Shown in pieces: positions 1-5,908 of a stretch of DNA of 6,214 nt. Below the pieces are notes generated by a model that saw nothing but the letters and a program-made list of their open reading frames with translations, was not told the origin of the DNA and ran no database searches. Source of the stretch: Brevundimonas sp. UBA4609 (GTDB taxonomy: Bacteria > Pseudomonadota > Alphaproteobacteria > Caulobacterales > Caulobacteraceae); contig DGIZ01000070.1 in assembly GCA_002386585.1 (NCBI GenBank), positions 1-6,214 of the forward strand, read 5' to 3'. Each line of letters begins with the position of its first letter. Position 1 is the stretch's first letter. The position numbers were made by a program, and so were the translations under genes.

Positions 1-848
1 CGACGATCCCTGTCCCGGCTGTCGCCCCCATCCCCCGCTCCGAGGGCGCCGGCCCGCCGCTGTGGGTGGTCAAGGATGCGGACTCCACCGTCTATCTGTT
101 CGGCACGGTGCATCTGCTGCGTCCCGGCACGGCCTGGGGCTCCGACAAGGTGGACGCCGCCTTCGCCAGCGCCTCGGACATCTGGGTCGAGATCGCCGAT
201 CAGGACGACCAGGCCGTGGTCATGCCGGTGATCCAGCAGCACGGCGTCGATCCGTCCCGCCCCCTGTCGTCGGTCCTGTCGGCGGCGGACTTCGCCGCCT
301 TCGACAAGATCGCCCAGGCCAACGGCGCGTCGGGCGCGGCCCTGGACGCCTACCGTCCCTGGCTGGCGGCCTTCATGATCTCCATGTCCGGCCCGACCGA
401 TGCGGGCTATCGGCCCGAGGCGGGCGTCGACAAGACGCTGATGGATCGCGCCAGAGCCCAGGGCAAGGCGCTGCACGGCTTCGAGACCGCCGACATCCAG
501 GTGCGCCTGATCGCGGGCATGAGCGAAGAAGCCCAGATCGCCTATCTGAACCATTATGTCCGCAACACCGATCGCATCGTCGCCAACCTGGATGGAACCG
601 TGGCCGCCTGGCTGGAGGGCGACGCCGCCGAAACGGGCCGCCTCAACCGCGCCAACACCCGCGACGTGCATGAAGACATCCACCGCGCCGCCCTGATCGA
701 TCGCAACGCCGACTGGACCAACCAGATCGAGACGATGATGAAGGGCTCCGGCACGGCCTTCGTCGCCGTCGGCGCCGCCCATCTGATGGATCAGGACAGC
801 GTGATCGACATGCTGACCGCGCGCGGGTTCACGGTCGAGCGGCTGTAG
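1..848 (+). CDS. TraB/GumN family protein, 5' end outside window
   Basis: The reading frame is open from base 3 and ends at TAG 846-848, giving 281 visible residues; the true start and any signal peptide lie upstream. A short Pro/Ala-rich stretch precedes PPLWVVKD and STVYLFGTVHLL, the usual opening of the TraB/GumN (Tiki-like) domain. The family's two GxxH motifs are present: GTVH near visible residue 34-37 and GAAH near 257-260. The acidic residue in IWVEIAD and the HGFET segment also fit. Tiki relatives are metal-dependent proteases, and bacterial members are usually secreted or envelope-associated, but their substrates are mostly unknown. The domain looks complete and undamaged at its C-terminal end. 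A GTG at 66 is an internal codon inside the conserved block, not a credible start. The family call is firm; the biochemical role is not. Confidence 0.88.
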   Translation, partial: TIPVPAVAPIPRSEGAGPPLWVVKDADSTVYLFGTVHLLRPGTAWGSDKVDAAFASASDIWVEIADQDDQAVVMPVIQQHGVDPSRPLSSVLSAADFAAFDKIAQANGASGAALDAYRPWLAAFMISMSGPTDAGYRPEAGVDKTLMDRARAQGKALHGFETADIQVRLIAGMSEEAQIAYLNHYVRNTDRIVANLDGTVAAWLEGDAAETGRLNRANTRDVHEDIHRAALIDRNADWTNQIETMMKGSGTAFVAVGAAHLMDQDSVIDMLTARGFTVERL

Positions 849-869
849 GACGCCCTGGGGCATCCCATG

Positions 870-897
870 AAGGCCCGGCGGAAACGTCGGGCCTTTT
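870..897 (+). terminator. Intrinsic terminator after the TraB/GumN gene
   Basis: An 11-bp stem pairs 870-880 with 885-895 (one G-U pair) around a GAAA tetraloop of GNRA type at 881-884, and a run of four T (894-897) follows. It begins 21 bases after the stop codon. It should end the upstream transcript before tag, so tag probably has its own promoter in the short gap, although no clear -35/-10 pair is visible there. Confidence 0.85.
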
Positions 898-934
898 CGC
901 TTGCGCGCCCAGAACATTGCAGCAACATCGCGCC

Positions 935-1540
935 ATGACCGAATCCGAAAAGGCCGAAGGGCGCTGTGGCTGGTGCGGGACGACGGACCCGCTCTACATC
1001 GCCTATCACGACACCGAATGGGGCGTGCCGGAATACGATCCCCGCGCCCTGTGGGAGAAGCTGGTGCTGGACGGGTTTCAGGCCGGACTGGCCTGGATCA
1101 CCATCCTGCGAAAGCGCGAGGGAATGCGCCAGGCCTTCGACGGTTTCGATCCCGAGATCGTCGCCCGCTACGGCGAGGCGGACCGCGCGCGCCTGCTGGC
1201 CGACCCGCGCATCATCCGCTCACGCGCCAAGATCGACGCCGCCGTCGACGGCGCCCGCATCTGGCTGGACATGCGGGACAAAGGCGAGGACTTCTCGGCC
1301 TGGCTGTGGTCCTTCGTCGACGGCAAACCGCTGGTGAACCAGTGGGACCATTTCCGCGAGACCCCGACCCAGACCGCCGAAAGCCTCGCCATGGCCAAGG
1401 CCTTGAAGGCGCGCGGTTTCAAGTTCTGCGGGCCGGTGATCACCTATGCTTTCATGCAAGCGGTCGGCATGGTCAACGATCACCAGACGGCCTGTTTCCG
1501 GCATGGGGAGGTTCAGCTTGGTGGATATCCCAACGTCTGA
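935..1540 (+). CDS. tag: DNA-3-methyladenine glycosylase I
   Basis: A 201-residue base-excision-repair enzyme of the helix-hairpin-helix superfamily that removes 3-methyladenine from alkylated DNA in the cytoplasm. It matches E. coli Tag (187 residues) along its length: CGWC near the N-terminus, DPLYIAYHDTEWGVPE at 18-33, FQAGLAWITILRKRE at 48-62, ARGFKFCGP at 159-167 and VNDHQTAC at 180-187. The four zinc ligands of E. coli Tag (Cys4, His17, His175, Cys179) correspond to Cys11, His25, His183 and Cys187, so the zinc snap should be intact. The base-pocket Glu38 of E. coli aligns with Asp46, a conservative change. ATG 935 is chosen because the only longer option is a TTG at 917 that adds six unconserved residues. 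No strong Shine-Dalgarno sequence is seen. The gene stands alone between the terminator and the low-GC region. Confidence 0.95.
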   Translation: MTESEKAEGRCGWCGTTDPLYIAYHDTEWGVPEYDPRALWEKLVLDGFQAGLAWITILRKREGMRQAFDGFDPEIVARYGEADRARLLADPRIIRSRAKIDAAVDGARIWLDMRDKGEDFSAWLWSFVDGKPLVNQWDHFRETPTQTAESLAMAKALKARGFKFCGPVITYAFMQAVGMVNDHQTACFRHGEVQLGGYPNV

Positions 1541-1543
1541 TTT

Positions 1544-1568
1544 CCGCCACCTGAAGTTGGCGGCTTTC
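1544..1568 (+). terminator. Possible weak terminator after tag
   Basis: CCGCCA (1544-1549) pairs with TGGCGG (1558-1563) over an 8-base loop and is followed by CTTTC, starting 4 bases past the tag stop. The stem is short and the T run only three long, so termination is uncertain. The right arm overlaps the left copy of the hairpin-type repeat. Confidence 0.35.
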
Positions 1569-1585
1569 GACCCCTTGCGGACATT
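1563..1585 (+). repeat. Short hairpin-type repeat, left copy
   Basis: A 23-base segment (GCTTTCGACCCCTT then GCGGACATT) matches 2312-2334 at 19 of 23 positions in the same orientation. In the better-preserved right copy the element is an inverted repeat; here the left arm upstream of the shared core has decayed. From memory, very similar AAGCGGACATT-type palindromes recur between genes in Caulobacterales and Sphingomonadales genomes. That is recollection, not something shown by this window. Confidence 0.5.
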
Positions 1586-1613
1586 GAGGCGGAGCCGACG
1601 ATGCCCCAGTTGG

Positions 1614-1943
1614 TCAGCCGATTGGCACCTCGTCGATCGTCACTTCCTTTCGCGCGTAAAGCCAGAGAGGAAGCGCATCAGGCCGCAGGTCGGCAGGGTA
1701 ATCGAGCCGCACGATCTCCTCAGTGAGGGTCCACGGCGGTGGAAAGGCTGCAAGGATTTCGGTTCCGACGATCCTCACGCTCTCCTCGTCATCGTCGCTA
1801 ATGGGGCCGTCGAATACGGACTGAACAGCGACGTTTGTTCCGCTCCAACCGCAGGTCATGGCCCGCAGGCTTGGCGGCACCGCGAAAAGCAGTCCACTTT
1901 GAGCACTGAGAAGGATGTTGAGGCGAATGTCCGCGTCGGTCAT
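1614..1943 (-). CDS. Hypothetical protein, 109 residues, acidic
   Basis: I do not recognise the family with certainty. The product is a soluble, acidic protein with no signal peptide or membrane segment. It opens MTDADIRLNILLSAQ and has a tryptophan-containing strand (MTCGWSG), an acidic cluster ISDDDEES at about 48-55, then VGTEILAAFP and an IVRLDYPADL segment, ending with LWLYARKE and a short tail. This alternating helix and strand pattern, together with mostly G/C third codon positions, argues for a real gene although its GC is low for the window. ATG 1941-1943 is the start; a GAGG lies about 14 bases upstream, further than ideal. It follows the 84-residue gene by 68 bases on the same strand, so both may share a transcript. 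Its small acidic character resembles immunity-type proteins, but no toxin gene is nearby and I would not assign that role. Confidence 0.65.
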   Translation of the reverse strand: MTDADIRLNILLSAQSGLLFAVPPSLRAMTCGWSGTNVAVQSVFDGPISDDDEESVRIVGTEILAAFPPPWTLTEEIVRLDYPADLRPDALPLWLYARKEVTIDEVPIG

Positions 1944-1964
1944 CGGAACGGCTTAAACCTCATA

Positions 1965-1981
1965 ATCTCCGCTTCCCACCC
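1965..1981 (+). repeat. Partial third copy of the hairpin-type repeat
   Basis: Seventeen bases (ATCTCCGCTTCCCACCC) match 2306-2322 at 15 of 17 positions in the same orientation. It lies in the gap between the two small minus-strand genes. The second arm of the palindrome is not convincingly preserved, so this may be a decayed copy or a chance match. Confidence 0.35.
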
Positions 1982-2011
1982 GAACTTCGCGTCACGACCC
2001 GCTACGGACCT

Positions 2012-2266
2012 TCAAGCCAACTCGTTGGCAATATGCTCCAACATGGCGATCCCGCATGGGTTGGTGGCAATTAGACAGGGATCTTGCCAATCGTTTTGAA
2101 ACGTTAGCTCCGCACCAGGATAGCGATAGATCGTAATGGTTTGGTGGCCCTTGTCCACTTGGGGCACGCCATATCGCTTCTCAAGTACCTGTCGCACTCG
2201 CTCGATGTCCACCTCCGCGAACTCAAGCGACCAACCGCCTTGAATAGGAAGCAACGAAATGGCCAT
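2012..2266 (-). CDS. Hypothetical protein, 84 residues
   Basis: I do not recognise this protein. It starts MAISLLPIQGGWSLEF, continues with a likely helix EVDIERVRQVLEKRYG at 18-33, then strands around QTITIYRYPGAELTFQ at 42-57, an NDWQDPCLIA segment at 58-67, and a C-terminal helix ending in HIANELA. The pattern is a compact soluble alpha/beta domain with two cysteines (64, 71) and no export signal. The same frame stays open far upstream, antisense to rnhB, but that part reads as a low-complexity Arg/Gly/His-rich shadow, so ATG 2264-2266 is chosen as the start. No strong Shine-Dalgarno sequence precedes it. Its GC is about 50-52% in sampled lines, well below the flanking genes, which suggests acquisition. 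It is first in a probable two-gene unit with the 109-residue gene and is divergent from rnhB. Confidence 0.68.
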   Translation of the reverse strand: MAISLLPIQGGWSLEFAEVDIERVRQVLEKRYGVPQVDKGHQTITIYRYPGAELTFQNDWQDPCLIATNPCGIAMLEHIANELA

Positions 2267-2305
2267 GGCAGGATGGTCGGGATTTTCCGGCGACCTTGCA
2301 AGCTG

Positions 2306-2334
2306 ATGTCCGCTTTCCACCCTTAGCGGATATT
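2306..2334 (+). repeat. Short hairpin-type repeat, right copy
   Basis: ATGTCCGCT (2306-2314) and AGCGGATAT (2325-2333) form a 9-base inverted repeat with one mismatch that can pair as G-U, around a 10-base loop. It shares 19 of 23 bases with 1563-1585 in the same orientation. It sits between the divergent starts of the 84-residue gene and rnhB, close to the right edge of the low-GC region. There is no T run beside it on either strand, so it is not an obvious terminator. It may be a dispersed repeat or a remnant of a small mobile sequence. Confidence 0.6.
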
Positions 2335-2404
2335 CGACACAGCCGTTTCTCACGACACAACTGACCGCCTTCCCCCCTGCCCCGGTTCGTGGCACTGACG
2401 CCCA

Positions 2405-3055
2405 ATGCTCGCGCGTACCGCTCCCGCCAAGACCGACCGCCCCTTGCCCACCCTGATGCTGGAGTTGGAGGCGCGTGCGACCTGGAACGGTCACGTCTGC
2501 GGGGTGGATGAAGCCGGGCGCGGGCCGTGGGCCGGGCCGGTGTCGGCGGCGGCGGTGATCCTGAACGCCGACGACCTGCCGTCGGGCATCGACGACTCCA
2601 AGGCCCTGACGGAAAAGCGCCGCACGGCGCTGGAGGTCGAGATCAAGAGCCGCGCCCTGGCCTGGGGCGTCGGCTTCGCCTCGGTCGAGGAAATCGATGA
2701 GCTGAACATCCTGCACGCCACCGGCCTGGCCATGCGGCGGGCGGTCGAGGCCCTGGCCCATCCGCCGGTGCACGCCCTGGTGGACGGCAACTATCGCTTC
2801 AAGCTGCCGTGCGCGGTGACGCCCGTGGTCAAGGGCGACAGCCGGTCGCTGTCGATCGCGGCGGCGTCGATCCTGGCCAAGACGGCGCGCGATCGGCTGA
2901 TGATCGAGATGGATACGGTCTATCCCGGCTACGGCTTCGCCAGCCACAAGGGCTACAACGCCCCGGTCCACCAGAAGGCCTTGCACACGCTGGGTCCCTG
3001 CCCCGCCCACCGGCGCAGCTGGGCGCCGATCAAGGCCCTGCTGGACGCGGCCTAG
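2405..3055 (+). CDS. rnhB: Ribonuclease HII
   Basis: A 216-residue type 2 RNase H. It cuts the RNA strand of RNA-DNA hybrids and starts ribonucleotide excision repair by nicking at single ribonucleotides in DNA. The acidic active site is complete by comparison with E. coli RnhB (Asp16, Glu17, Asp108, Asp126): Asp35 and Glu36 in [14 protein letters not shown], Asp127 in LVDGN, and Asp145 in VVKGDSRS, with the same 18-residue spacing between the last two. [11 protein letters not shown] at 63-73, [10 protein letters not shown] at 97-106, [11 protein letters not shown] at 153-163 and YGFASHKGY at 176-184 are further signature blocks. ATG 2405 is used; Met18 (2456) would remove only a non-conserved leader and is a possible alternative, as neither start has a clear ribosome binding site. 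The gene is convergent with the small membrane-protein gene, 9 bases from its stop. Confidence 0.96.
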   Translation: MLARTAPAKTDRPLPTLMLELEARATWNGHVCGVDEAGRGPWAGPVSAAAVILNADDLPSGIDDSKALTEKRRTALEVEIKSRALAWGVGFASVEEIDELNILHATGLAMRRAVEALAHPPVHALVDGNYRFKLPCAVTPVVKGDSRSLSIAAASILAKTARDRLMIEMDTVYPGYGFASHKGYNAPVHQKALHTLGPCPAHRRSWAPIKALLDAA

Positions 3056-3064
3056 GCGGAAGAC

Positions 3065-3262
3065 TCAGACCGACAGGGCGCCGCCCAGCAGCATCCCCAT
3101 CAGGCCGGCCACGATCGCGCCGATCAGCAGGATGGTCCAATTGTCCAGCCCGCGGCCGCGCCGAAGCGACGGGCGAGCCGGACGCAAGGTCTCGCCTCGG
3201 GCGTCGAAACCTCGGGAATCAAAACGAGAAGCGGCGGGAGGAAGACCGGAAAGCGTACGCAT
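3065..3262 (-). CDS. Small single-span membrane protein, hypothetical
   Basis: A 65-residue predicted protein with no family I can name. Residues 1-39 are polar and arginine-rich (RPARPSLRRGRG at 27-38), and residues 43-63 form one hydrophobic helix with spaced glycines (48, 53, 56, 60, 61), including GMLLG. The positive-inside rule suggests a cytoplasmic N-terminus and a C-terminal membrane anchor; the glycine pattern could support helix packing or oligomers. It follows the methyltransferase gene on the same strand after 36 bases and may be last in the pyk operon. It fills nearly all the space to the convergent rnhB. No good Shine-Dalgarno sequence precedes ATG 3260-3262. Third codon positions are GC-rich in the membrane half, which supports coding, but the small size leaves doubt. 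Confidence 0.6.
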   Translation of the reverse strand: MRTLSGLPPAASRFDSRGFDARGETLRPARPSLRRGRGLDNWTILLIGAIVAGLMGMLLGGALSV

Positions 3263-3298
3263 ACGGCCAAAACGGCGAGCGCCCGGCTTTCGTTCCCG

Positions 3299-4339
3299 TC
3301 ACGCCGCGACCGGCAACTCCACGGGTTGCTGGGTGACCACGAAGAGATATTCCACATTTCTCAGCCGGCCGACCGAACCCACCTTCTGGCCCTTCAGATT
3401 GTGGATGCCGATGCGGGCGCCGACGTAGCGGGGACGCGGAATCTCGACCACCTGGACGTGGCCGCGCGCCGACAGCATGGCGGTCAGGTCGTCGCGGGTC
3501 AGATAGCCCTCGTCGTTGAAGCTGACGATCAGGTTCGACGCCCTCAGCCGCTCGATGACGGCCTGCAGGGCCGGGCCGATGCCGGGCTTGGAGTTGAAGG
3601 CGGACTTGCGCGTCTTCACATCGACCCGCTTGCGCGCCACGCCATAGGTCTCGGGCTTGTCCCACAGCACCAGGCTTTCCCAGCAGTGATAGTTGCCCAG
3701 GTAGGAGTGCTGGTTATAGGGCGGGTCCAGATAGACAAGGTCGGCCTCGACCTCGGCCGCCATCTCGACCGCATCGCCCTGGGTGGCGAGGCAGGGGCCC
3801 GCCGCCACGCCCGGCAACAGGTCCGGCAGGCGCAGCTCCAGCGGCTTCAGCGCGCGCGGCGCCCACTGCTTCATAAAGGCCATCTGCAGGCCCGCCGTGG
3901 AATCCACCCGGTCGGCCGCCTCCATCAGGGCGACCAGAGCCACCGCCTTCAACTCGGGCTCCAGCCCCAGGACCTCGATCCGCTCGCGCATGGCGTCGAT
4001 GCGGGCGCCGTTGTCGGGATGGAAGAAGCGGGCCTCCTCGCAATAGGTCCTGGTGAACCAGCCCGGCGCAGGCGCCACGGCGCGCAGTTCGGCCAGCACG
4101 GCCTCGGCCCGCTCGGCCCAGGTCTCGCGATCAGCCTGGACATAGGCCGTGGCGAGGGCGTGGGCATAGGCGTTGTGATCATTGGACCAGACGCGGAACC
4201 CCTCGCGCTTCAGCGCATGGCCCACGCGCGCGGTGCCGGAGAACAGGTCGCAGACCGTCCCGCCCTGCGGCTGAGCCGCTCGCACCGCGCCGATCACCTG
4301 GCTCAGAAGCGCGCGCTTTGAGCCGATGTATTTGATCAT
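3299..4339 (-). CDS. D12-class adenine-specific DNA methyltransferase
   Basis: A 346-residue protein that should transfer a methyl group from S-adenosylmethionine to the N6 of adenine in a specific DNA sequence. Motif X is KYIGSKR (3-9). Motif I, which binds the cofactor, is DLFSGTARVG (31-40). The catalytic motif IV is DPPYN (205-209), followed by SYLGNYHCWESL, a form that resembles the FokI-methylase branch of the D12 family. VSFNDEGY (272-279) is a later conserved block, and HNLKGQKVG with RNVEYLFVV closes the domain. The order X-I-IV and full length indicate an intact enzyme. No restriction endonuclease lies nearby, so it appears to be a solitary methyltransferase; its target site cannot be read from the sequence. 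Its ATG is 9 bases beyond the pyk stop, which implies co-transcription and possibly coupled translation. Confidence 0.9.
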   Translation of the reverse strand: MIKYIGSKRALLSQVIGAVRAAQPQGGTVCDLFSGTARVGHALKREGFRVWSNDHNAYAHALATAYVQADRETWAERAEAVLAELRAVAPAPGWFTRTYCEEARFFHPDNGARIDAMRERIEVLGLEPELKAVALVALMEAADRVDSTAGLQMAFMKQWAPRALKPLELRLPDLLPGVAAGPCLATQGDAVEMAAEVEADLVYLDPPYNQHSYLGNYHCWESLVLWDKPETYGVARKRVDVKTRKSAFNSKPGIGPALQAVIERLRASNLIVSFNDEGYLTRDDLTAMLSARGHVQVVEIPRPRYVGARIGIHNLKGQKVGSVGRLRNVEYLFVVTQQPVELPVAA

Positions 4340-4348
4340 TCCGTCCCG

Positions 4349-5815
4349 TCAGGTCCTGCGGGCGCGCTTCGCCCCTTGTCCGCTGCGGGGCGCAGCATGG
4401 GCCGGAGCATGGGCCAGACGCAACAGATTCGCGGCGCCGGGCGCGCCGAAAGGCGTTCCCGCTAGGATCAGGATGCGCTGCCCCGGCTCGGCCAGGCCGT
4501 AGAGCATGGCCGCCTCGACGGCGTCGTCGGTCAGGCCTTCCAGCGAGGTCGGCTGGTCGCCCAGACGCGGCTCCAGGCCCCAGACCAAGGCCAGACGGCG
4601 CGCCGTCTCCGGCTTGGGGGTCAGGGCCAGGACCGGTTGCAGGGGCCGCTCGCGCGACATCCGCCGCGCCGTGCCGCCCAGGGTGGTGAACACGACCATG
4701 CAGGCGGTCGAGGAGGCCTCGGCCGCCTTCCTCGCCGCCGCGACCAGGGCGTCGACGTCGTGAATGTCCATGCCCGCATGATCGGCGTCCATCAGGCCCG
4801 GCCACAGGGGGTCGCGCTCCACCCGCTCCATGATTCGGTTCATGATGGTCACCGCTTCCAGCGGATAGTCGCCCGCCGCCGTCTCGGCCGACAGCATCAG
4901 GGCGTCGGCGCCCTCATAGACGGCGTTGGCCACGTCCGAGGCTTCGGCGCGCGTCGGGGCCGGGGCGCTGGTCATCGATTCCAGCATCTGGGTGGCGACG
5001 ATCGCGGGCACGCCGCGCTGGCGGGCGGCGCGCAGGATCTTCTTCTGGGCGACCGGCACTTCCTCGGGGTCCATCTCGACCCCCAGATCGCCGCGCGCGA
5101 CCATGACGCCGTCGCAGTAGTCGAGGATGCTCTCCAGGTCGTTCAACGCCTGGGGCTTCTCGATCTTGGCCAGGCAGGCGGCCTGGCCGTCGACGATCTG
5201 CTTCAGCTCGGCCATGTCCTCGGCCTTCTGCACGAAGCTGAGGGCCACCCAGTCGACGCCCAGACGCAGGGCGAAGGCCAGGTCCTCGCGATCCTTGGGC
5301 GTCAGGGCCGAGACCGGGATGACCGCCTCGGGCACCGCCACCCCCTTGCGGTCCGACAGTTTCGAGCCGCTCTCGACCGTGACGTCGCACCATTCGTCGG
5401 TACGCTCGCCCACGCGCAGCCGCACCCGGCCGTCGTCCAGCAGCAGCAGCATTCCGGTGCGCAACGCCTTGAAGATCTCCGGATGCGGCATCTGCACCCG
5501 CGTCTCGTCGCCGAGCGCCGGATTCAGGTCGAAACGCATCGTGTGACCCGGCTTCACCTCGATCTCGACATCGGCGAAGCGGCCTAGGCGCAGCTTGGGC
5601 CCCTGCAGGTCGGCCAAGACGCCCAGCGGCCGCTTCAGGGCCATCTCGGCCCCGCGCACGGCCTTGAAGGCGGCGGCGTGGTCGTCGTGCGAGCCGTGGC
5701 TGAAGTTCAGGCGAAAGACATCCACCCCCGCCTGGGCCAGCGCCTTGACCGTTCCCGGCGCGCGGCTGGCGGGTCCAAGGGTCGCGACGATGCGCGCGCG
5801 GCGGGCTCTTTGCAT
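4349..5815 (-). CDS. pyk: Pyruvate kinase
   Basis: A 488-residue cytoplasmic enzyme that converts phosphoenolpyruvate and ADP to pyruvate and ATP, the last step of lower glycolysis and the Entner-Doudoroff route. The barrel domain starts RARIVATLGPAS. Arg35, Asn37 and Ser39 lie in FRLNFSHG. The B domain follows ADLQGPKLRLG (68-78) and ends near LSDRKGVAVPE. Lys217 and Glu219 in AKIEK, Asp243 in ARGDLGVE and Thr275 in ATQMLES are the active-site and Mg residues. PTRAEASDVANAVYEGADA (287-305) is the usual block before the C-terminal allosteric domain. At the positions numbered 113, 114, 117 and 120 in muscle enzyme it has Leu, Gln, Lys and Leu, the set linked to potassium-independent kinases. 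A basic tail (GAKRARRT) ends the protein. ATG 5813-5815 has a good ribosome binding site, and the gene leads an apparent operon. Confidence 0.97.
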   Translation of the reverse strand: MQRARRARIVATLGPASRAPGTVKALAQAGVDVFRLNFSHGSHDDHAAAFKAVRGAEMALKRPLGVLADLQGPKLRLGRFADVEIEVKPGHTMRFDLNPALGDETRVQMPHPEIFKALRTGMLLLLDDGRVRLRVGERTDEWCDVTVESGSKLSDRKGVAVPEAVIPVSALTPKDREDLAFALRLGVDWVALSFVQKAEDMAELKQIVDGQAACLAKIEKPQALNDLESILDYCDGVMVARGDLGVEMDPEEVPVAQKKILRAARQRGVPAIVATQMLESMTSAPAPTRAEASDVANAVYEGADALMLSAETAAGDYPLEAVTIMNRIMERVERDPLWPGLMDADHAGMDIHDVDALVAAARKAAEASSTACMVVFTTLGGTARRMSRERPLQPVLALTPKPETARRLALVWGLEPRLGDQPTSLEGLTDDAVEAAMLYGLAEPGQRILILAGTPFGAPGAANLLRLAHAPAHAAPRSGQGAKRARRT

Positions 5816-5824
5816 GAACGGGTT

Positions 5825-5830
5825 TCCTCT
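5825..5830 (-). promoter_or_regulatory. Ribosome binding site of pyk
   Basis: On the minus strand AGAGGA stands 9 bases before the pyk ATG, a near-consensus Shine-Dalgarno sequence at good spacing. It supports the start at 5815 and is the clearest ribosome binding site in the window. Confidence 0.75.
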
Positions 5831-5856
5831 TATGGCTCTGACGGCCGGCGCCTCCC

Positions 5857-5874
5857 CTCAGAAGCGCTTCTCAG
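5857..5874. promoter_or_regulatory. Candidate operator palindrome upstream of pyk
   Basis: AGAAGCGCTTCT (5860-5871) is a perfect 12-base palindrome; with CT and AG beyond one mismatched pair it extends to 18 bases. Its centre is about 50 bases upstream of the pyk start codon. The GAA-NCGN-TTC layout with a central CG is the typical form of LacI/GalR-family operators, a family that often controls sugar and central carbon genes. No regulator gene is in the window, so this is a sequence-based proposal. Confidence 0.45.
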
Positions 5875-5908
5875 CCCTTTGTGCCAATGAAACGCGGGAG
5901 GCGTAAGA

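Noticed and set aside
1926..1934. ATGTCCGC resembling another copy of the hairpin repeat
   Set aside because: It is only 8 bases, lies within the start of the 109-residue coding sequence, and lacks the rest of the element.
1446..2099. Plus-strand open frame of 217 codons across the low-GC region
   Set aside because: It begins inside tag, runs through the repeat, and is antisense to the 109-residue gene and the end of the 84-residue gene. Its product has no domain-like pattern, while the minus-strand products do.
2267..3010. Long minus-strand open frame upstream of the 84-residue gene, antisense to rnhB
   Set aside because: Its translation is an Arg/Gly/Gln/His-rich low-complexity string typical of the reverse of a GC-rich gene, and rnhB on the other strand has all catalytic motifs. 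Only the last 84 codons look like protein.
3263..3298. Possible terminator between the methyltransferase and the small membrane-protein gene
   Set aside because: The candidate stem before TTTT is only 3-4 bp with a 2-4 base loop, too weak to call.
3326..4321. Plus-strand open frame of 331 codons opposite the methyltransferase
   Set aside because: It is His/Arg/Gly/Leu-rich shadow coding; the minus strand carries an intact D12 methyltransferase.
3299..4339. Possibility that the methyltransferase is CcrM, the cell-cycle GANTC enzyme
   Set aside because: CcrM is a beta-class enzyme with its DPPY motif near the N-terminus. Here the order is motif X, motif I, then DPPY at residue 205, which is D12/alpha type.
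4637..5587. Plus-strand open frame of 316 codons opposite pyk
   Set aside because: It is a compositional shadow of the pyruvate kinase gene with no recognisable motif.
5875..5895. Sigma-54-like TTGGCAC on the minus strand upstream of pyk
   Set aside because: The required GC is not 10 bases beyond the GG (it falls 8 away), so the -24/-12 spacing fails.
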